From Puniceicoccales bacterium (lineage in GTDB: Bacteria > Verrucomicrobiota > Verrucomicrobiia > Opitutales > JAIRKQ01): 10,331 nucleotides of DNA. Under the pieces are notes generated by a model. The model did not search any database. It worked only from the letters and a program-made list of their open reading frames with translations, and was not told where the DNA came from. Both the position numbers and the translations under genes were made by a program. The stretch covers positions 1-10,331 of the forward strand of contig JAIRMI010000026.1 in the NCBI GenBank assembly GCA_031258795.1. Reading direction: 5' to 3'. Positions 6,141 through 10,331 of this stretch are shown in pieces (position 1 is the first letter of the stretch; the number at the start of each line of letters is the position of its first letter).

Positions 6141-8282
6141 TTAACAAGCCTGGGAACAATGACATGCGTCGAAGTGCAGGTTCGAGCGTAATTTAAACTC
6201 GGCCTGCTTGCCGTCATTCCACTGCTGCACCGGGCGTATGTAACCGACAATGCGGGAATATATCTCCGTTCGCTTGCCACAGTGAGGGCAAACCGTCTGT
6301 TCGCCAGCCAAATAGCCGTGATCTTGGCAGACGGAGAAGGTTGGTGTCAGGGAATAGTAGGGCAATTTATAATTCTGTGCTATGCTTTTCACCAGTGTTT
6401 TAACGACGTTCTTATCTGAAACGCGCTCACCGAGAAATAGGTGCACCACCGTGCCGCCGGTGAATTTCGTCTGCAAATCATCCTGGTGATCCAGCACTGA
6501 GAACAAATCATCCGTATAGTTAACGGGTACATGGACGGAATTGGTGTAAAAAGGGACATCGCCGTTGCATTTTTGCTCCTTTTCGTTGGCGGCAAGGACT
6601 TCCCCCTTGAACCGTGCCTTATCCTTTCTCGCTAAGCGAAAGGATGTTCCCTCCGCCGGTGTTGCTTCGAGATTGTAGAAATTTCCCGTTGTTTTCTGAA
6701 ATTCCATGATCTTGCTTCGCATAAAATCGAGCACCTCCAGAGCAAACTCCTTACCCTCTGGGGTTGTTATGCTTTTGCCCAAAAAGTTTAGGCATGCCTC
6801 ATTCATTCCCACGAGCCCGATGGTGGAGAAGTGGTTCTCCCAATACTTTCCAAGACGCTTTTTAATGTCCTTCAGATAGAAAGTTGTATACGGGTACAAG
6901 TTTGACGAAGTTAGTTTCTCCAGTAATTCCCGCTTTATTTCCAAGCTCTTGCTGGCAAGCTCCATTAGAGCCGCCAAACGAGCCAAAAATTCCGTCTTTG
7001 ACTTTGCCAGGAACCCGATCCTTGGGAGGTTAATTGTAACAACGCCAACGCTGCCCGTTAGAGGGTTTGCCCCAAATAAGCCTCCGCCACGCTTCCGCAG
7101 CTGGGTATTGTCGATGCGCAGGCGACAACACATGGAACGGGTATCTTCCGGGCTCATATCGGAGTTTATGAAATTTGAAAAATAGGGAATGCCGTACTTG
7201 CCCGTCATTTCCCAAAGGCCATCGAGGTTGGGATTATCCCAGTCAAAGTCCTTGGTAAGATTAATAGTCGGGATAGGGAATGTCATTATTCTGCCATGGG
7301 CATCACCCTCCGTCATGACTTCGAACAAGGCACGGTTAAAAATATCCATTTCCTTCTGAAAATCCCTGTACTTATCTCCCATAATCTCGCCGCCGATTAT
7401 AACCGACTCATCGGCAAAATGCTTGGGACAGAATAGATCCAGGGTTATATTGGTAAATGGCGTCTGGAAACCAACCCTCGTGGGAATATTTATGTTAAAC
7501 ATAAACTCCTGCAGGGACTGCTTGACCTGTGCGAAGGTCAGACCATCGAACCTGATGAATGGGGCCAACAGGGTATCAAAGTTGGAAAACGCCTGTGCCC
7601 CAGCCGCTTCTCCCTGGAGGGTGTAAAAAAAATTAACTATCTGCCCCAGCGCTGTGCGCAGGTGTTTCGGTGGATGGGCCTCTATCTTTCCCGATACGCC
7701 GCAAAAACCCTCCCGGAGCAAATCAGCCAGATCCCAGCCAACGCAATACACGGACAATTGCGTCAGATCATGGATGTGAAAATCTCCCGACTCATGGGCA
7801 TTGCGTATGTCCACTGGATAAACACTATTCAGCCAATAGGTTTGGCTCAGCGCACCGGATAAATAGTGATTCAATCCCTGGAGGGAGTAGCTCATATTGC
7901 TATTTTCTTTCACTTCCCAATCCACTCGGGAAATGTACTGATTAACTCGAGATACTTCCGCCTGGGCAGCGATCTCCGGCAATCTATTCCTGCGATCGCG
8001 CGCCAAAACAAATGTTCTCGCGGTAACCGGGTACTTCGACAGCATCAGCGCCTGCTCTATAAAATCCTCGATTTGCTCAATGGCTGGATTACCATCCGGG
8101 CATTGTTCCCAAATTTTAGCAATCACCTCCCGAGCAAGCTGCCAAGCGCCGTTGGAATCATACTCCCTCGTAGCCTTCCCGGCTTCGAAGAGCATTTGGT
8201 AAATTTGGTTGTGCAACATAACATCGCGGGGCATAGCCGCCAATTTTTTGTTAGGCAAGGACTCATTCATAAAATTCTCCAT
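6141..8282 (-). CDS. nrdD: anaerobic (class III) ribonucleoside-triphosphate reductase
   Basis: This oxygen-sensitive glycyl-radical enzyme reduces ribonucleoside triphosphates to deoxy forms, normally with formate or a thiol as reductant, after activation by NrdG. In the 713 residues I see HDL-x-QLSVYCVGWDL (C180, a predicted active-site cysteine), RSMCCRLRID (C386/C387, thiyl-radical site), RKRGGGLFG and VTINLPR. Toward the end come a zinc site (C652, H655, C665, C668) and the glycyl-radical motif YSRIVGYIRP with G680. All expected catalytic residues are present. The N-terminus is odd: residues 20-105 resemble the helical part of an ATP-cone, but its nucleotide-binding start (VxKRDGxxxxFD type) is missing or unrecognisable. 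ATG 8282 and ATG 8270 are both possible starts; the second has GGAG six or seven bases upstream and looks better. The promoter carries two NrdR boxes. nrdG is not in the window. Confidence 0.93.
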   Translation of the reverse strand: MENFMNESLPNKKLAAMPRDVMLHNQIYQMLFEAGKATREYDSNGAWQLAREVIAKIWEQCPDGNPAIEQIEDFIEQALMLSKYPVTARTFVLARDRRNRLPEIAAQAEVSRVNQYISRVDWEVKENSNMSYSLQGLNHYLSGALSQTYWLNSVYPVDIRNAHESGDFHIHDLTQLSVYCVGWDLADLLREGFCGVSGKIEAHPPKHLRTALGQIVNFFYTLQGEAAGAQAFSNFDTLLAPFIRFDGLTFAQVKQSLQEFMFNINIPTRVGFQTPFTNITLDLFCPKHFADESVIIGGEIMGDKYRDFQKEMDIFNRALFEVMTEGDAHGRIMTFPIPTINLTKDFDWDNPNLDGLWEMTGKYGIPYFSNFINSDMSPEDTRSMCCRLRIDNTQLRKRGGGLFGANPLTGSVGVVTINLPRIGFLAKSKTEFLARLAALMELASKSLEIKRELLEKLTSSNLYPYTTFYLKDIKKRLGKYWENHFSTIGLVGMNEACLNFLGKSITTPEGKEFALEVLDFMRSKIMEFQKTTGNFYNLEATPAEGTSFRLARKDKARFKGEVLAANEKEQKCNGDVPFYTNSVHVPVNYTDDLFSVLDHQDDLQTKFTGGTVVHLFLGERVSDKNVVKTLVKSIAQNYKLPYYSLTPTFSVCQDHGYLAGEQTVCPHCGKRTEIYSRIVGYIRPVQQWNDGKQAEFKLRSNLHFDACHCSQAC
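8266..8282 (-). promoter_or_regulatory. start region of nrdD with two candidate initiators
   Basis: The minus strand reads ATGGAGAATTTTATGAATGA. Upstream of the first ATG (8282) there is only T-rich sequence without a Shine-Dalgarno match. The GGAG inside codons 1-2 lies about six bases before the second ATG (8270), so initiation at 8270, giving a 709-residue protein, is more likely. Confidence 0.5.
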
Positions 8283-8312
8283 AAAAATTAAACAACAAAT
8301 GTACAGCGAAAA

Positions 8313-8328
8313 ATACTATATATAGTAA
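8313..8328. promoter_or_regulatory. NrdR box, promoter-proximal to nrdD
   Basis: ATACTATATATAGTAA contains the perfect 14-bp palindrome TACTATATATAGTA (8314-8327). Its core, CTATATATAG, matches the known NrdR operator consensus acaCwAtATaTwGtgt. NrdR is the zinc-finger/ATP-cone repressor of ribonucleotide reductase genes and binds paired boxes. This box lies about 35 bp upstream of nrdD. Confidence 0.85.
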
Positions 8329-8343
8329 GTTTCCAGTAAAATT

Positions 8344-8359
8344 CTACTATATGTAGTAA
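8344..8359. promoter_or_regulatory. NrdR box, distal to nrdD
   Basis: CTACTATATGTAGTAA contains TACTATATGTAGTA (8345-8358), a palindrome with one mismatch. It starts 31 bp from the first box, about three helical turns, as is usual for NrdR box pairs. It overlaps the predicted -10 element of nrdD, so bound NrdR would block RNA polymerase. Confidence 0.85.
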
Positions 8360-8373
8360 GTTTTTCTTGTCCA
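8346..8373 (-). promoter_or_regulatory. sigma-70-type promoter of nrdD
   Basis: On the minus strand TGGACA (8373-8368) is followed after 16 bases by TATAGT (8351-8346). Each differs from the consensus at one position. Transcription would start near 8339, giving a leader of about 57-69 bases. The -10 element lies inside the distal NrdR box, consistent with repression by NrdR. Confidence 0.7.
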
Positions 8374-8643
8374 CATAAATTTTAAAAAATTTTCTGAGGC
8401 TCGGGTTTGGGCAAAAGCAATCCCTCTTCGCAGGCCCCGGTTCGCCATTTTTCGGGGAAATTTTTCGGATCAAAATTTTCCCAGTGACGCAAAAAAATAA
8501 ATGCAACGGCCTAACCCTGAGCCAGGCAAGCGCTTTTTCAAATTTTCATCCTTCTTTTGGTTTTATTTCAATTTATTTCATCCTTCTTTCAACTTTTTCC
8601 GAAGCAACAACAATACAAACAATGGGGAATCAAATAATTTTCC
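8374..8643. other. divergent intergenic region without a convincing gene
   Basis: This stretch separates the leftward nrdD promoter from the rightward promoter at 8644. It is rich in A/T runs and contains two copies of TTTCATCCTTCTTT (8544-8557 and 8576-8589, 32 bp apart) and two near copies of ATTTTTCGG (8448-8456 and 8459-8468 region). A 68-codon plus-strand frame (8501-8707) is low-complexity in Phe and Asn, has no ribosome binding site and spans the downstream promoter, so I do not call it a gene. No tRNA or terminator was recognised. Confidence 0.5.
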
Positions 8644-8671
8644 TTGGCAAAATGTAAAATTATGGTACAAT
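8644..8671 (+). promoter_or_regulatory. sigma-70-type promoter with extended -10, for the repeat protein gene
   Basis: TTGGCA (8644-8649), 16 bases, then TACAAT (8666-8671). Both hexamers are one base from the consensus, and TGG immediately before the -10 provides the extended -10 TGn. The expected start of transcription near 8678 is 26 bases before ATG 8704, which supports that start codon and places the low-complexity frame at 8501 upstream of the promoter. Confidence 0.7.
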
Positions 8672-8703
8672 GAACCCTTAAAAGCCAAGGATAAAAAACG
8701 AGA

Positions 8704-10331
8704 ATGAGGAGTAAAGTGATACCAGGACCAAGTGAGCCCTCCGTTCAACTTCAACCTGGAGTGGCAGAAGAGGGAAAAACCGACGTCAGGCCGGCTTCGC
8801 ACTTGCGCGCAATGGCACGCGAAATGACAATGAGCAAGCGTGCCCTGGGAGCTTTTGAAAAAGGACTTAGCCTGGCAAGGCGTGAAATTGGATCGGCAAT
8901 AGCTCCTCAAGCCACTCCCCAGCGATTGACGGTGAGAGAAATATGGAACAAGCTTCTCGAGTTATTTGACAGGATATTCGAAAAATTTGACAGGGCATTT
9001 GGTAATGAAGCAACGGAGTGCACCTATCGGGTGAGAGATGCAATAAAAAACCATGACTATAACACCCTGAGAAACCTATTAGTAGTCCAGCCCCAAAATA
9101 CTGCTATAAGGTATGAATTGCTCCGACGCATACAGGAGAATGAGCCGGACTTGCTTCAAGCTTTGTTTACACAAGATAACGAATTTGAAGCACTCAGAGC
9201 GGCCCTAGGAATTTCAGATGTGCCAGTGGTACCTCCAGATCAGCCAGAGGTGCAGGTTCCAGGGTCAGATCTAAGTTCAGAGCCACCTCCGGTAGTGGAT
9301 CAAGCTCCCGTCCCAAGCCAAACGCCACCTCCTTCCTCCCAATTGGACTCGATTTCGGCTCAAGTACCAGCGGAACCGCTGATACCAGCAGATCAGCTAC
9401 TTGATGCTAAGGCAGTAGCCAACGAGTTATGGCAATTGAAGGCCAATAACCACCAAAAGTTTATGGAGAGAGTTCGCGCCTTGGATGTGGAACAATTGGG
9501 AGCGGTATTGGAAAAGAATGATGACCTTTTACCCTGGCTTAGTTTCAATCAAATCCGGCAGCTTATTCAGGCTAAGAAGGACCTAGACCTAGATTTTTGC
9601 GAAATAATACTGGATCGTATATATGTGTCGCACCTTCCTCAGTTATTACCTACTTTGAATGTGGAACAATTGGAAGCGGTACTGGAAAAGAAAAAGGACC
9701 TTTTAGAGAGGCTTAATCACGATCACCTTCTTCAGTTATTACCTGCCCTGAATGCGAAACAGTTGGAAGTGATATTGGGAAATAGTCCTCTCCTTTTAAA
9801 CAGGCTTACTACCGATCAAATTTTGTGGATTTTTCAGGATAAAGATAAAGATCCAGATTTTTGTGGGCTTGTACTATTGGCAATTCGACGCGAGACGGCT
9901 GAGTCCGTGTTGGAAAGAAACACGAAAGACATGTTAGCCGATATGAGATTGGATACAGTGGTCTCACTATTAACATGTAATATATCATCCTCCAAAAGGG
10001 TGGAGATACTACGACAACTACAACTTCCTCCGGAAAAATTAGCCCAGTTAACGGCGGATCAGCGCACAGCCCTGCTCTATGGGCTAAACCCTGCTCAGCG
10101 AACCCAAATGGAAGCATTGCTGCCAGCACCGGCACCACCTCCAGTAGCCCAAAGCTCGGTGCAAGCACCAGCCCCGACTCCGGCACCAAAGCCAGTTTCC
10201 AATCCTCCAGCCCAAAGGTCACTAGCTTCGGGGGCAGCGGCTTCTCAAGCACCGGCACCGGCACCGACTCCGGCACCAAACCCCAAGCCAGAGCTATTGG
10301 CACCTTCGGCAGCCCAAAGACCTCCGGCTCC
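8704..10331 (+). CDS. large helical-repeat protein with proline-rich linkers, function unknown (3' end outside window)
   Basis: The frame is open for 542 codons to the window edge, with no stop. I recognise no family. No signal peptide or membrane segment is seen. Residues about 1-170 are mixed and helical, including a motif that repeats within itself (ELFDRIFEKFDRAFG, about 88-102). Residues about 173-228 are a proline-rich linker (PPDQPEVQVPG, QTPPPSSQ). Residues about 235-470 are leucine-rich helices with an internal repeat: LDVEQLGAVLEKNDDLL (from 260), LNVEQLEAVLEKKKDLL (from 318) and LNAKQLEVILGNSPLLL (from 349). Beyond 473 lies a second Pro/Ala linker (APAPTPAPKP, twice). ATG 8704 has only AAGGA 12 bases away; a GTG at 8716, four bases after AGGAG, is an alternative start. 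The gene has its own promoter and diverges from nrdD. Modular soluble repeats plus flexible linkers fit a scaffold or a secreted effector of a host-associated bacterium, but that is inference. Confidence 0.85.
   Translation, partial: MRSKVIPGPSEPSVQLQPGVAEEGKTDVRPASHLRAMAREMTMSKRALGAFEKGLSLARREIGSAIAPQATPQRLTVREIWNKLLELFDRIFEKFDRAFGNEATECTYRVRDAIKNHDYNTLRNLLVVQPQNTAIRYELLRRIQENEPDLLQALFTQDNEFEALRAALGISDVPVVPPDQPEVQVPGSDLSSEPPPVVDQAPVPSQTPPPSSQLDSISAQVPAEPLIPADQLLDAKAVANELWQLKANNHQKFMERVRALDVEQLGAVLEKNDDLLPWLSFNQIRQLIQAKKDLDLDFCEIILDRIYVSHLPQLLPTLNVEQLEAVLEKKKDLLERLNHDHLLQLLPALNAKQLEVILGNSPLLLNRLTTDQILWIFQDKDKDPDFCGLVLLAIRRETAESVLERNTKDMLADMRLDTVVSLLTCNISSSKRVEILRQLQLPPEKLAQLTADQRTALLYGLNPAQRTQMEALLPAPAPPPVAQSSVQAPAPTPAPKPVSNPPAQRSLASGAAASQAPAPAPTPAPNPKPELLAPSAAQRPPA
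9484..9780 (+). repeat. intragenic repeat units in the repeat protein (93 bp basic period)
   Basis: GATGTGGAACAATTGGGAGC (9484) recurs as AATGTGGAACAATTGGAAGC (9658, 174 bp later) and more loosely as AATGCGAAACAGTTGGAAGT (9751, 93 bp after the second). The preceding block CACCTTCCTCAGTTATTACC (9631) recurs at 9724, 93 bp later. The basic unit is 31 residues. The first interval is longer because it holds an extra helix block (LDLDFCEIILDRI). A similar block (PDFCGLVLLAIR) follows the third unit, so long and short units alternate. Over the first 48 bases 42 are identical between the 9484 and 9658 copies. Confidence 0.8.
10165..10280 (+). repeat. direct repeat in the Pro/Ala-rich linker
   Basis: The 26 bases at 10165-10190 and those at 10255-10280 are nearly identical. 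Both contain CCGACTCCGGCACCAAA and encode APAPTPAP, 90 bp apart. Low-complexity Pro/Ala coding sequence of this kind expands and shrinks by slippage, so linker length may vary between strains. Confidence 0.75.

Noticed and set aside
5963..6196. Plus-strand 77-codon frame across the nrdD-nrdA spacer
   Set aside because: It overlaps the nrdD 3' end, has no ribosome binding site, no recognisable motif and no promoter.
8501..8707. Plus-strand 68-codon frame whose stop overlaps ATG 8704, suggesting translational coupling
   Set aside because: Composition is low-complexity Phe/Asn, there is no Shine-Dalgarno sequence, and a good extended -10 promoter lies inside it just upstream of 8704, so the downstream gene does not need it.
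9809..10303. Minus-strand 164-codon frame rich in Leu, Pro and Val
   Set aside because: It is the complement of the repeat and Pro/Ala-rich coding region; biased codons on the plus strand keep the opposite strand open.

Overview
This window looks like part of a small or degrading genome from a host-associated bacterium. A loose guess is the PVC group (Verrucomicrobiota, for example Opitutales-like, or Chlamydiae-like). That guess rests on one feature: the class I ribonucleotide reductase large subunit is about 1030 residues, with extra N-terminal cone-type regions, a layout I associate with those groups. It is a recalled resemblance, not a search result. Remnant insertion sequences, a frameshifted superoxide dismutase, a decayed segmental duplication and a large repeat protein without recognisable homologues all fit a symbiont or intracellular lifestyle with relaxed selection.

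Layout. Bases 1-397 hold the C-terminal end of an IS630-type transposase broken by a frameshift and two stop codons. Bases 398-989 hold IS5-type transposase debris: one recognisable fragment amplified as about 2.5 tandem units of 174-177 bp, then a short piece in inverted orientation. Bases about 1080-1600 are a decayed copy of the segment at about 1790-2330; both copies contain (read on the minus strand) the 3' end of sod, a spacer and a small gene for a putative exported protein. Bases 1734-8282 are entirely on the minus strand. In transcription order they carry nrdD (anaerobic class III ribonucleotide reductase), nrdA (class I large subunit), sod (one-base frameshift) and the small exported protein. 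Bases 8283-8703 are a divergent regulatory region. Rightward from 8704 runs an open reading frame that leaves the window: a soluble protein with helical repeats and two proline-rich linkers.

How the genes work together. nrdD looks catalytically intact and has a textbook pair of NrdR boxes over a good promoter. The 1034-codon nrdA is fully open but has lost the residues a class I enzyme cannot do without: one active-site redox cysteine, the radical-transfer tyrosine pair, the C-terminal cysteine pair and the phosphate-binding loop. Neither nrdB nor nrdG is present. The next gene, sod, is frameshifted. Together these suggest an organism that has moved to oxygen-poor conditions, keeps the oxygen-independent enzyme and is losing or repurposing the oxygen-linked one. 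The most interesting object is the non-catalytic NrdA-like protein; the second is the repeat protein at the right end.
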